Positions 16,526 to 24,325 of a stretch of DNA of 64,000 bases are shown here, one piece after another (the stretch's first letter is position 1; every line of letters begins with the position of its first letter). Both the position numbers and the translations under genes were made by a program. The DNA is from Clostridia bacterium (lineage in GTDB: Bacteria; Bacillota; Clostridia; Oscillospirales; Acutalibacteraceae): positions 20,557 to 84,556 of the forward strand of contig JAFNVC010000002.1 of NCBI GenBank assembly GCA_017379935.1, given 5' to 3'. Under the pieces are notes generated by a model. That model saw nothing but the letters and a program-made list of their open reading frames with translations, made no database searches and was not told the DNA's origin.

Positions 16526-18268
16526 ATGCGTATAGTTGTTGGTCAGGGCAGCTGCGGAATCGCCGCGGGTGCCGCGAAGGTTTATTCAGCGATTGAAAAA
16601 ATTGTCCCCGAAACCTGTGAGCTTACAATCACGGGATGTATCGGTATGTGCTTCCTTGAGCCTGTTGTTGATGTTTATGACGGTAATAATCTTGTTAAGC
16701 GTCTTGTAAAGGTTCAGCCGTCCGATGCTGAAAAAATCATCGCCTTTATAAGCGGTGACGAAAATGCCGTGAATGACATTGAAATCACAGATGAGGATAA
16801 GGACTTTCTTTTAAAGCAGACGAGAATTGCTCTTCGCCATTGCGGCATTATCAATCCCGAAAAAATCGAAGAATATGTTGCGGATGACGGATATAAGGCA
16901 CTCGAAAAGGTGCTTAAAACAATGACTCCCGAAGAGGTTATTGAAGAGATAAAGCTCTCGGGTCTGGCAGGACGCGGCGGTGCAGGCTTTCCGACGTGGT
17001 TCAAGTGGAATGCCGCACGTCAGGCACAGGGAGATTATAAATATCTTATCTGCAATGCCGATGAGGGTGACCCGGGCGCATTTATGGACAGAGCGGTTAT
17101 CGAAAGTGATCCGCATAACCTTATTGAGGGTATGCTTATCGGTGCTTACGCAATCGGAGCAAAAGAGGCTGTGGTTTACGTCAGAGCCGAATATCCGCTG
17201 GCTATCGAGCGTCTGACTAATGCAATAAAGGAGGCAGAGGAAAAGGGTTACCTCGGTGAAAATATTCTCGGCTCGTCCTTCTCGTGCAAAATGCGTATCA
17301 AGGCGGGTGCAGGCGCATTTGTCTGCGGAGAGGAAACTGCACTTATCGAGTCTCTACAGGGGGAGAGAGGTATGCCCCGACTGAAGCCTCCGTTCCCCGC
17401 ACAGTCAGGCTATTGGTATAAGCCTTCAAATATCAATAATGTCGAAACCTTCGCGAATGTTTCGTGGATTATCCTCAACGGCGGCGAAGCCTTCTCCGCT
17501 ATGGGTACGGAGAACAGCAAGGGAACAAAGGTTTTTGCCCTTACTGGTAAAATCAAAAAGGGCGGACTTGTCGAAATTCCTATGGGAAAGACCTTGCGCG
17601 ATGTTATCTTTGACATCGGCGGAGGTATCAGGAATGATGCACGCTTCAAGGCGGTACAAATGGGCGGTCCCTCGGGCGGATGTATTCCCGAGGCCTTGCT
17701 TGATACCGTTATTGACTATAAGGCACTCGGTGCTACGGGCGCGATTATGGGCTCGGGCGGTATGGTCGTTATGGATGAAACCACCTGTATGGTAAGTATG
17801 GCACAGTTCTTCCTTGATTTCACGACAAAGGAATCCTGCGGAAAATGCGTTCATTGCCGTATCGGCACAAAACGTATGCTTGAAATCCTCAGCAGAATCG
17901 TAAAAGGTGAGGGTAAGGACGGCGACATTGAGCTTCTCGAGGAGCTTTGCTATTCAATCAAGGACGGTGCGCTCTGCGGTCTCGGTCAGACAGCACCGAA
18001 TCCCGTGCTTACCACTATAAAATATTTCCGCAATGAGTACGAGGCTCATATCAATGAGAAAAAATGCCCCGCAAAGGCATGCTCCGATTTGCTTTCATAC
18101 AGAATCGATGCGGAAAAATGCAGAGGATGTACGCTCTGCTCAAAGAAATGTCCCGTTGATGCAATCAGCGGTGAGCTTAAAACAGCGCACTCGATTGATG
18201 TGTCAAAATGCATTAAATGCGGTGCGTGCTACAATACTTGTAAATTCAATGCTGTAATTATGGAATGA
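16526..18268 (+). CDS. NuoF/HydB-like NADH-binding flavoprotein subunit
   Basis: 580 residues. Domains in order: a thioredoxin-like [2Fe-2S] N-terminus (1 to about 85; GQGSCGIAAG and ITGCIGMC); NuoF core with FMN/NADH sites (about 110-430; LAGRGGAGFPTWFKW and CNADEGDPGAFMDR); SLBB region; the 4Fe-4S loop ESCGKCVHCRIGTKRM (about 435-450); and a C-terminal 2x[4Fe-4S] ferredoxin (CRGCTLCSKKCPVDAI and CIKCGACYNTCKFNAV). The layout equals HydB/HndC of electron-bifurcating enzymes. It should oxidise or reduce NAD(H) in the cytosol. Start at 16526 lies four bases after the NuoE-like stop with AAAGGAGG upstream. Confidence 0.9.
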   Translation: MRIVVGQGSCGIAAGAAKVYSAIEKIVPETCELTITGCIGMCFLEPVVDVYDGNNLVKRLVKVQPSDAEKIIAFISGDENAVNDIEITDEDKDFLLKQTRIALRHCGIINPEKIEEYVADDGYKALEKVLKTMTPEEVIEEIKLSGLAGRGGAGFPTWFKWNAARQAQGDYKYLICNADEGDPGAFMDRAVIESDPHNLIEGMLIGAYAIGAKEAVVYVRAEYPLAIERLTNAIKEAEEKGYLGENILGSSFSCKMRIKAGAGAFVCGEETALIESLQGERGMPRLKPPFPAQSGYWYKPSNINNVETFANVSWIILNGGEAFSAMGTENSKGTKVFALTGKIKKGGLVEIPMGKTLRDVIFDIGGGIRNDARFKAVQMGGPSGGCIPEALLDTVIDYKALGATGAIMGSGGMVVMDETTCMVSMAQFFLDFTTKESCGKCVHCRIGTKRMLEILSRIVKGEGKDGDIELLEELCYSIKDGALCGLGQTAPNPVLTTIKYFRNEYEAHINEKKCPAKACSDLLSYRIDAEKCRGCTLCSKKCPVDAISGELKTAHSIDVSKCIKCGACYNTCKFNAVIME

Positions 18269-18278
18269 GGTGAGAGCG

Positions 18279-20306
18279 TTGGATATGATTAAGGTTACAA
18301 TAAACGGCAAGGAAATCACAGCCGAAAAGGGCAGAACGATTCTTCAGATTGCCGAAAATAACGGAATAGAAATCCCCACACTTTGCTATATCGAAGAAAT
18401 AAAGCCGTACGGCGCCTGCGGTCTTTGTACCGTTGAGGTTGAGGGTATGCCGAAGCTTCTTCGCGCATGCTCGGCGGTTGCTTCCGACGGAATGGTTATT
18501 AATACTGAAACCCCGAGAGTAAAGCAATCAAGAAAAATCGCTCTCGAGCTGCTTATGTCCGACCATACGGGCGATTGCAAGGGTCCTTGCTCACTCAACT
18601 GTCCTGCAGGAACAGACTGTCAGGGCTACGTCAAGCTCATTGCTGAGGGTAAATATAAGGAGGCTGTTGCACTTATTAAAGAAAGAGTGCCGCTTCCTGC
18701 ATCAATCGGCAGAATCTGTCCGCATCCGTGCGAATCTGCCTGCAGAAGAAAAATGGTAGAAGAACCGATTTCAATTGCTTTTCTCAAGAGCTTTGCTGCA
18801 GATGAGGATCTGAAATCAGATAATAAATTTATGCCTGAGATAGCAGAAAGCACAGGCAAATCCGTCGGTATAATCGGCGGCGGCCCCGCAGGTCTTACTG
18901 CTGCATACTTCCTCGCGGTCAAGGGACATAAGGTTACCGTTTACGATGCAATGGAAAAAATGGGCGGTATGCTCCGCTACGGTATTCCGCAGTACAGACT
19001 TCCTAAGGAAGTTCTCGATATGGAAATTGACTCAATTGCCAAGCTCGGCGTTGAGATGAAAAATAATATAAGAATCGGTACGGATATCACTCTTGATGAA
19101 ATCCGAAGCGCACACGATGCAACGCTTGTTGCTATCGGCGCGTGGAAGAGCAGCTCGATGAGAATTGCGGGTGAAGACCTTGAAGGTGTATACGGCGGTA
19201 TCGATTTTCTTCGCAGTGTTGCGCTGAAAAATCCCGTTAAGCTCGGTGACAGAGTAGCGGTTATCGGCGGCGGTAATACCGCAATGGATGCCTGCCGTTC
19301 GGCTGTACGTCTCGGTGCAAAAGAGGTTTATGTAATATACAGAAGAACACGTGCCGAAATGCCTGCCGAAAAGGTAGAAATCGACGAGGCAGAGGAAGAG
19401 GGCGTAATCTATAAGTTCCTTTGCAATCCCGTCGAAATCATCGGTGAAAACGGCAGGGTAAAGGCTGTAAAGCTTCAGGCTATGGAGCTCGGAGAGCCTG
19501 ATGCAGGCGGACGCCGTTCTCCCGTTCCGGTTGAGGGTAAATTTGAGATTCTTGAGCTTGATAACGTGATTATGGCTATCGGTCAGCGGATAAATATAAG
19601 CGGCTTTGAAGCCCTCGAGCTGACTCAGAGAGGCAATATCTCTGCCGATGCAAAAACCTTCAGAACCTCACTTGAGGGAGTATTTGCCGTCGGTGATGCA
19701 ACGAATCGAGGTGCATCAATCGCAATTGAAGCTATCGGTGAGGCACAGAAGGCATCGGATGTTATTGACAGCTATCTGAGCGGTGAAACGGTGGGCTATA
19801 AAAAGCCCTATGTTTCCGAGCGTGTGATAACTGCTCAGGACCTTGCCGATAAGCAGAAGGTCAGCCGTGCGAAAATGCCGCAGAGAAGTCCCGAGGAGCG
19901 CAGAAACGATTTTAACGAGGTAAACCTCGGTTTTGATGAAGAAACGGCAAGAAATGAGGCTAAACGATGCCTTGAATGCGGATGCCACGATTATCACGAC
20001 TGTAAGCTTATTCGTTATGCAAATCAGTACGATGTCTGTCCCGAGCGTTTTGCGGGCGATAAGCATAATTGCAAAAAGGAGCAGAAGCTTGTTTACATCG
20101 AACGTGACCAGAATAAGTGCGTTCTTTGCAACCTCTGTGTCCGTGTCTGTGAAGAGGATGTCGGAAAGAGTCTTATCGGTCTTGTCGGCAGAGGCTTTAC
20201 AACCGTTATCAAGCCGGAATTTGCGGATGCATCCGTAACCGAATTCTGCAAAACCTGCCAGAAATGTGTGACTTCCTGCCCGACTGGAGCACTTAAAACC
20301 TTATAA
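18279..20306 (+). CDS. NfnB/GltD-like NADPH-linked flavoprotein fused to ferredoxin domains
   Basis: 675 residues from the TTG at 18279, five bases after GAGGTGA (an ATG at 18285 is the alternative). N-terminus: plant-type [2Fe-2S] ferredoxin domain (YGACGLCTVEVEG). Then the GltD-type iron-sulfur region (GPCSLNCPAGTDCQGY, ICPHPCESACRR), an FAD fold (GIIGGGPAGLTAAYFLA), an NADP(H) fold (VAVIGGGNTAMDACR with VYVIYRRTRAEMPA), and a C-terminal pair of [4Fe-4S] motifs (CVLCNLCVRVCEE, CKTCQKCVTSCPTGAL). This set, together with NuoE and NuoF partners and without a hydrogenase, resembles the Stn complex of Sporomusa, which couples NADPH and reduced ferredoxin with NAD. The exact reaction here is inferred. 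Confidence 0.85.
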   Translation: MDMIKVTINGKEITAEKGRTILQIAENNGIEIPTLCYIEEIKPYGACGLCTVEVEGMPKLLRACSAVASDGMVINTETPRVKQSRKIALELLMSDHTGDCKGPCSLNCPAGTDCQGYVKLIAEGKYKEAVALIKERVPLPASIGRICPHPCESACRRKMVEEPISIAFLKSFAADEDLKSDNKFMPEIAESTGKSVGIIGGGPAGLTAAYFLAVKGHKVTVYDAMEKMGGMLRYGIPQYRLPKEVLDMEIDSIAKLGVEMKNNIRIGTDITLDEIRSAHDATLVAIGAWKSSSMRIAGEDLEGVYGGIDFLRSVALKNPVKLGDRVAVIGGGNTAMDACRSAVRLGAKEVYVIYRRTRAEMPAEKVEIDEAEEEGVIYKFLCNPVEIIGENGRVKAVKLQAMELGEPDAGGRRSPVPVEGKFEILELDNVIMAIGQRINISGFEALELTQRGNISADAKTFRTSLEGVFAVGDATNRGASIAIEAIGEAQKASDVIDSYLSGETVGYKKPYVSERVITAQDLADKQKVSRAKMPQRSPEERRNDFNEVNLGFDEETARNEAKRCLECGCHDYHDCKLIRYANQYDVCPERFAGDKHNCKKEQKLVYIERDQNKCVLCNLCVRVCEEDVGKSLIGLVGRGFTTVIKPEFADASVTEFCKTCQKCVTSCPTGALKTL

Positions 20307-20312
20307 AAATCA

Positions 20313-20341
20313 AGCCGTTGCTTCATATGAAAGCAACGGCT
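20313..20341. terminator. Bidirectional terminator
   Basis: AGCCGTTGCTT pairs with AAGCAACGGCT around TCATATG. It overlaps the last codons of the DUF1294 gene; the T-rich side (TGATTTTT) faces the minus strand. Confidence 0.65.
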
Positions 20342-20586
20342 AAAATTATTCCTGTATGTAAAATTATTTCGATTGGTAACCCTGCCATAAACTTGGCATG
20401 GTGCGTTTTATGGTGTATAATGAGCATTGTAACGAGCATTGCACCCGCACCGCCGATGAGACCGAGAAGCATCAGCGTTTTTTCGGCAATTCTTCGGCTG
20501 CCTGTTTTTGCCGCGATTTTGTCGTATACGGTCAGAATAACCGAAAAGGCAGATATAATTCCAATCCAGATAAAAATATATTTCAT
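20323..20586 (-). CDS. DUF1294 small membrane protein
   Basis: 87 residues with three hydrophobic helices. The pattern YDKIAAKTGSRRIAEKTLMLLGLIGGAGAMLVTM with a following KTHHAKF is the DUF1294 signature (basic residues and GG between helices). The function of the family is not known. Its stop codon lies inside the terminator hairpin shared with the flavin operon. Confidence 0.8.
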   Translation of the reverse strand: MKYIFIWIGIISAFSVILTVYDKIAAKTGSRRIAEKTLMLLGLIGGAGAMLVTMLIIHHKTHHAKFMAGLPIEIILHTGIILAVAFI

Positions 20587-20650
20587 AATAACTCCGAAAA
20601 CAGATATATTTTACTAATTCATTTTAACATAAAATTATGTGAGGCTCAAG

Positions 20651-21817
20651 ATGAAAAAAATCATTTGTATCCTGATTTCAATTCTGCTTGTTTTTTCGGG
20701 ATGTGCACCCGTGAACGAAGAAAAACCGAAAACCGAATACGAAAGGATTTCCGCTATATGGATTTTTTACAGCGAGCTTTCTATGCTGGGCGAAAAGAAC
20801 AAGGATAAAAAAGCATTTACCGCCAAAGTCGAAAGGATGCTCGATAACTGTGTCGGTTGGGGAATTAACACGGTTTTTCTTCAGGTGCGTCCGTTCAGCG
20901 ACAGCTTTTATAAATCCGATATCTTTCCGTGGTCGTATTACCTTACGGGCAGGCAGGGAAAAGCTGTTGACTATGACCCGCTTGAAATCTGTATTGAGCT
21001 CGCTCACGAAAGGGGATTGTCACTTCACGCGTGGATAAATCCGTTCCGGATCTCCTTTGATAAAAATACAGAAAATCTTGCAGATAACCATCCTGCTATC
21101 GGATGGATAAAAAATAAAACCGCAGACGTGGTTATTCTCGACAGCGGGATTTACTATTCGCCCGCATCAATGAAGGCACAGAAGCTCGTTCTTGACGGCG
21201 TACGCGAGATTGTCAGGGACTACGATGTGGACGGAATCCATATCGACGATTATTTTTACCCCTCAACCCAAAGATCGGTGGATGAAGCTTTTTATAAGCA
21301 ATATACCGATGAGGGAGGCAGGCTTTCTCTCGATGAATGGAGACTTAGCACGGTCTCGGCCTTTGTTTCGCAGATGTATACTACTGTCAAATCGGAAAAA
21401 TCCGATTGCATATTTTCGATAAGTCCCGCAGGCAATGTTACCAACAATTACGAGCAGCAGTATGCGGATGTCAGACTATGGTGCTCGCGCCGCGGATATG
21501 CCGACTGGATTATCCCTCAGCTGTACTACGGCTTTGAGAACGAAAGTCTGACCTTTGATAAAGCACTTTCGGAATGGGAAAAGCTCAATACTATCGGTGC
21601 CGTCAGAATGATTTACGGCATTGCCGCCTATAAGGTGAATGAAAGTGATGATGAGTGGAAGGCAGGCAACGGAATTATAGATAAACAGCTTGATCTTCTC
21701 AGGAAAACTGACGGCTGTCACGGAGCGGCATTCTTTTCTTATGCAAGCCTTGCTGATAAATCACGGCAGCCCGAATTTAAAAATATCAGCTCCTTCTCAG
21801 CTGTTCCTTCAGAATAA
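20651..21817 (+). CDS. GH10-like (DUF187) glycosyl hydrolase lipoprotein
   Basis: 388 residues from the ATG at 20651 (GTGAGG upstream; a GTG at 20639 overlaps that site). Residues 1-17 are a lipoprotein signal with lipobox LVFSGC, so it is anchored outside the membrane. The rest matches the family 10-like glycosyl hydrolase domain (PF02638/GHL10): RISAIWIFYSELS, NTVFLQVRPFSDSFYKSDIFPWS, LSLHAWINPFR, VDGIHIDDYFYP, SISPAGNV and WIIPQLYYGF. Members act on, or are thought to act on, cell-wall or other polysaccharides; the reaction is not settled. The 3' end overlaps the convergent CmpB-like gene by 32 bases. Confidence 0.85.
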   Translation: MKKIICILISILLVFSGCAPVNEEKPKTEYERISAIWIFYSELSMLGEKNKDKKAFTAKVERMLDNCVGWGINTVFLQVRPFSDSFYKSDIFPWSYYLTGRQGKAVDYDPLEICIELAHERGLSLHAWINPFRISFDKNTENLADNHPAIGWIKNKTADVVILDSGIYYSPASMKAQKLVLDGVREIVRDYDVDGIHIDDYFYPSTQRSVDEAFYKQYTDEGGRLSLDEWRLSTVSAFVSQMYTTVKSEKSDCIFSISPAGNVTNNYEQQYADVRLWCSRRGYADWIIPQLYYGFENESLTFDKALSEWEKLNTIGAVRMIYGIAAYKVNESDDEWKAGNGIIDKQLDLLRKTDGCHGAAFFSYASLADKSRQPEFKNISSFSAVPSE

Positions 21818-22184
21818 ACGAAAGCGCCGTGCCGGGTATGCATATCAGAAACCATAAAAACGAAAACAGGGGACAAATCTGACCGAAGAGATTGAATTTC
21901 TCGTCCGAATAGTCCCATACGTTCATATGAAGTCCGCGGTTTACGAGCATACCGACGCTGAACTCAATCGCGGTAATCACGGCACAGCCGACAAGACAGC
22001 GCAGGATAAGGCTGTCTGTCTTCATGTTGATATTGATAATATAAATCAGCAGAAAGGCAACACCGCCCGTTATCGTCATCGTCCAATGTGTATATCCTCT
22101 CGTAACAACCTCGACGAGGCTGTATATAACAGCGCCGAAGCCGAAAACCGTAAAGTATTCGCGGAATTTTGCTTTAGTCAACAT
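21786..22184 (-). CDS. Putative ABC transporter permease, CmpB family
   Basis: 132 residues from the ATG at 22184 with AAGGGTGATTTT upstream; the frame continues to 22295 but without a site. Four hydrophobic helices. IYSLVEVVTRGYTHWTMTITGGVAF and the late HMNVWDYSDEKFNLFGQICPLFSFLWFLICIP match the PF06541 putative permease family, in which the WDY...G.ICP.FS.LW motif is conserved. Partner ATPase genes are not nearby and the transport role of the family is unproven. Overlaps the lipoprotein gene at its 3' end. Confidence 0.75.
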   Translation of the reverse strand: MLTKAKFREYFTVFGFGAVIYSLVEVVTRGYTHWTMTITGGVAFLLIYIININMKTDSLILRCLVGCAVITAIEFSVGMLVNRGLHMNVWDYSDEKFNLFGQICPLFSFLWFLICIPGTALSFILKEQLRRS

Positions 22185-22219
22185 AAAATCACCCTTTTTA
22201 TATTGCCCGAAAAATGAAA

Positions 22220-22249
22220 GGAACCTGCATATTGCAGATTCCTTTTTTT
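22220..22249. terminator. Terminator between the hypothetical gene and the CmpB-like gene
   Basis: GGAACCTGCA pairs with TGCAGATTCC (G-U pairs). On the minus strand it is followed by TTTCATTTTT and on the plus strand by T7. Confidence 0.6.
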
Positions 22250-22254
22250 GCTGA

Positions 22255-22941
22255 TTATTTATCTTTGCTTTCGATACAATATACGCCTGATTCAAGCACG
22301 ACGTATTCCATAAAGCCGACCTTGAAGTATTTCTTTATGGGCTCGTTAAAGGAGAGGTAATCCTTGACGGAATAATCCTTAAGGCTGATTGTACGTACCT
22401 GATTGTTATGCTCCGTGCAGACGAATAATCTGTCCTCGCTTTTGAAAATGGAGGTAGGCCGTCTGAATGCAACGGATGCGCCGCCGCCTATGCGCAGAAG
22501 CACGCGCTTTTCAATCGGTGAAAACTTGACGATTGAATTACGGTCGGGGACAACGCACCAGAAGCAGTTGCCGTCCATAGCAAGGCTGCGGATCGGACAG
22601 TTCTGATAAACGAGCTTTTCCTGCATTGCAACAGAGCCGTCGGAATCAAAAATGTTCATATTGCCGTCATCAAAGAGTGTGACAACGCCGTTGCTTTTGA
22701 GTACGGCTGCATCGCAGGCTATGTAGTTGCCGAGCTTTTTGGCAATCTCGCGGTACTGGAGTCCGAATTTAGCCTCAAGATATGTTTTTATTTTTACAGG
22801 AAGTGTTCTGTCACCGTCCTGGTCATATACAAAAAATGCAACAGTTTCCTGACCGTTCGGCAGCTTTGCACGCTGAGCGTAGATAAAGCCGATTTCAAGC
22901 GGTACAACGTCAAGTAACTGTGCCTTTACAATTCTTAACAT
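22255..22941 (-). CDS. Hypothetical beta-propeller-like protein
   Basis: 228 residues from the ATG at 22941, which follows AGGTGA by five bases. No signal peptide or membrane helix. The sequence is a chain of short beta strands with repeated ...VTLFDDGNMNIFDSDGS..., CPIRSLAMDGNCFWCVVPDRNSIVKFSP and RRPTSIFKSEDRLFVCTEHNNQVRTI, which recalls NHL/WD-like blades, but too few blades are present for a full propeller. No family recognised. Located just downstream of 6S RNA on the same strand. Confidence 0.55.
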   Translation of the reverse strand: MLRIVKAQLLDVVPLEIGFIYAQRAKLPNGQETVAFFVYDQDGDRTLPVKIKTYLEAKFGLQYREIAKKLGNYIACDAAVLKSNGVVTLFDDGNMNIFDSDGSVAMQEKLVYQNCPIRSLAMDGNCFWCVVPDRNSIVKFSPIEKRVLLRIGGGASVAFRRPTSIFKSEDRLFVCTEHNNQVRTISLKDYSVKDYLSFNEPIKKYFKVGFMEYVVLESGVYCIESKDK

Positions 22942-22964
22942 TTTTATCACCTGTAATTTGTTAT

Positions 22965-23157
22965 GATAAAAACCCCGCCAAGCCGCTTACAACCGATAGT
23001 AACCTGCGTTTAAAAGCAGGTGGGTGCTTCCCCGGCAGTTCACGCTCCCTTCGTCCGCAGGGCGGGAGGTCTGCAATCCGTGCCGGGAGATAAGCTCCCG
23101 TAAATACAATTGTAGGGTTAATATGGGCTGCAAGTTATCGCACAAGGCAGGGGGAAT
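22965..23157 (-). ncRNA. ssrS: 6S RNA
   Basis: A 190-nt minus-strand RNA that folds as 6S RNA. The closing stem pairs 5' CCCTGCC with 3' GGCGGGG and CTTGCAGCC with GGTTGTAAG. The apical arm pairs CCCGGCA with TGCCGGG and CTCCC with GGGAG. Between them lies a large open bubble (about ACAATTGTATTTACGGGAGC on one side) whose 3' strand can form the hairpin ACCTGC/GCAGGT. It ends in GGGGTTTTTATC. 6S RNA binds the housekeeping RNA polymerase and mimics an open promoter. Identified from structure and resemblance to clostridial 6S; 5' end approximate. Confidence 0.75.
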
Positions 23158-23166
23158 TTAATTTCA

Positions 23167-23463
23167 TCAGTCCTCAAAATCGAACTTCTCGTTGAGTCTT
23201 TCCTCAAAGATCTGACCGATTTCGTTGAACTCCTTATCGTTCTCGATAGGACAAAGGAAGGTTTCGCCCTTTTTATCCTCTTCTACCTTGAGGATGATAA
23301 GCTCACCGTCATCGTCGAGAATGTCCTCTGCATCGTCATAGACGGGGAGCAGCGCAACATAACGACCGTCATCGGTTTCGATTCTGTCAAGCTCTTCAAA
23401 AATATGTTCAACGCCATCTTCGTCGATAACGCTAATAAGATCGGGATTGTATTCTTCAGCCAT
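23167..23463 (-). CDS. DUF1292 acidic protein
   Basis: 98 residues, very acidic (Asp/Glu rich), with ISVIDEDGVEHIFEELDRIETDDGRYVALLPV followed by GELIILKVEEDKKGETFLCPIENDKEF, the DUF1292 pattern (YrzB-like). The function is unknown; the family is near-universal in Firmicutes, usually near ruvX-type genes that are not seen here. ATG at 23463 after GGAGG. The 6S RNA begins about ten bases after its stop codon. Confidence 0.85.
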   Translation of the reverse strand: MAEEYNPDLISVIDEDGVEHIFEELDRIETDDGRYVALLPVYDDAEDILDDDGELIILKVEEDKKGETFLCPIENDKEFNEIGQIFEERLNEKFDFED

Positions 23464-23584
23464 GTTTATTTCCTCCGTAGTTTTTCTCGTACATTATATT
23501 TTAACCTTAAACGCACGAATAGTCAAGATAATTTAGAATTAAGTTAATTTATATAAAATTTTTCAACTTTTTTCAAAAAAACTA

Positions 23585-23613
23585 TTGACAAGACATAAAA
23601 TGCGTGTTAATAT
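23585..23613 (+). promoter_or_regulatory. Consensus promoter of the 640-nt non-coding RNA
   Basis: TTGACA at 23585-23590, 17-base spacer, TAATAT at 23608-23613. No coding sequence follows it. Confidence 0.85.
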
Positions 23614-23680
23614 AAAGGCGAACCAAGGGAAAACATAACAAAATAACACATGAGAGATGTGGAGTCAGGAGGCGAGTCCA

Positions 23681-23731
23681 ATGAACTGTGAAGAAATACA
23701 ATTTAATAGGGCCGCCGCAGATCGAAAGTAA
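23681..23731 (+). other. Possible 16-codon ORF inside the non-coding RNA
   Basis: ATG at 23681, eight bases after a perfect AGGAGG (23667-23672), encodes MNCEEIQFNRAAADRK and stop. The ribosome binding site is as good as that of real genes here, but conservation cannot be judged. Confidence 0.25.
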
Positions 23732-23933
23732 ATCTTAAATAATACGGTGTGAAGAAACCGAAGTTAATGAATTTATCATCAAAGATTTCAACGTGATTTG
23801 CGAAGCGGCAGGCGAGTGGGAACGCCCACATTACATAGCAGGCCGATCGTATGATCATATCCTAACTATAAATTTCATAGAAATAGGGTGGCTGTTAAGT
23901 ACATCTAAATGTAATTTCAATTTTATCAAATCT

Positions 23934-24230
23934 GAAAGAGTGAGTTGAAATGTACAGATAATCTTAAACGAGTATAAAAATATTTTTAAGAGAGTGAGTC
24001 CTATGCACATCTGAATTTAATTCTCAAAAAATTATGAGAGAGTGAGTACGATGTTCAAATAACACTTGTTCAATAAAAATAAACTCGGAAGAGAGTGAGT
24101 GACATGTACATCTAGCGTTTTAAATTATCAGAAAATGTAAAGGTGTGAGTCCAAAGTACTAGTCATTATTAACTTATAGTAAATGTAAAGGCGTGAGTCC
24201 AACACACAAGTTAATTTAATAATCAAAAAT
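23934..24230 (+). repeat. Six direct ~50-nt modules starting GTGAGT
   Basis: GTGAGT occurs at 23940, 23994, 24042, 24095, 24145 and 24193 (spacing 54, 48, 53, 50, 48). Most modules continue with a variant of ATGTACATCTAA, and module ends are A/T rich. Four of the six contain ATG-codon-codon-stop at 3-4 bases after GTGAGT. Confidence 0.75.
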
Positions 24231-24232
24231 CA

Positions 24233-24262
24233 AGAGAGCCGTCAGTCGGCTCTCTTTTTTTG
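24233..24262 (+). terminator. Terminator of the non-coding RNA
   Basis: AGAGAGCC (24233-24240) pairs with GGCTCTCT (24248-24255), followed by a run of seven T. Confidence 0.9.
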
Positions 24263-24278
24263 ATGTTATTGAATGAAT

Positions 24279-24304
24279 AAGGCTGACAGAAATCTGCCAG
24301 CCTT
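24279..24304 (-). terminator. Hairpin after the secreted phosphoesterase
   Basis: AAGGCTG-ACAG-AAAT-CTGC-CAGCCTT; the T tract on the minus strand is weak (ATTCATT). Confidence 0.45.
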
Positions 24305-24325
24305 GATTACGTTATATGTTTGTTA

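Larger units (their letters stand above)
23619..24262 (+). ncRNA. Candidate large non-coding RNA of about 640 nt, unassigned
   Basis: An independent transcription unit: consensus promoter, about 640 bases without a convincing gene, then a strong intrinsic terminator. The 5' third is GC-richer with short helices (GTGGG-AACG-CCCAC near 23816-23829) and GGCGAGT motifs. The 3' half is AT-rich and built of six modules of 48-54 bases, each opening with GTGAGT. It is followed by a gene on the opposite strand, so it is not a leader. Length recalls large ornate RNAs such as ROOL, OLE or GOLLD, but I cannot match it to any of them by eye. The possibility of a phage or TA-type element was considered and no protein supports it. 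Confidence 0.6.

Noticed and set aside
16034-20306. [FeFe] hydrogenase operon
   Set aside because: The third gene lacks the H-cluster motifs and instead carries FAD and NADP(H) folds of the GltD type.
23793-23948. 51-codon open frame (GTG start) inside the non-coding RNA
   Set aside because: No ribosome binding site, no compositional bias and no recognisable protein; likely chance.
23940-24240. Possible CRISPR or phage-derived repeats in the non-coding RNA
   Set aside because: The repeat core is about ten bases and imperfect, spacing varies, and the unit has its own promoter and terminator like an RNA gene.
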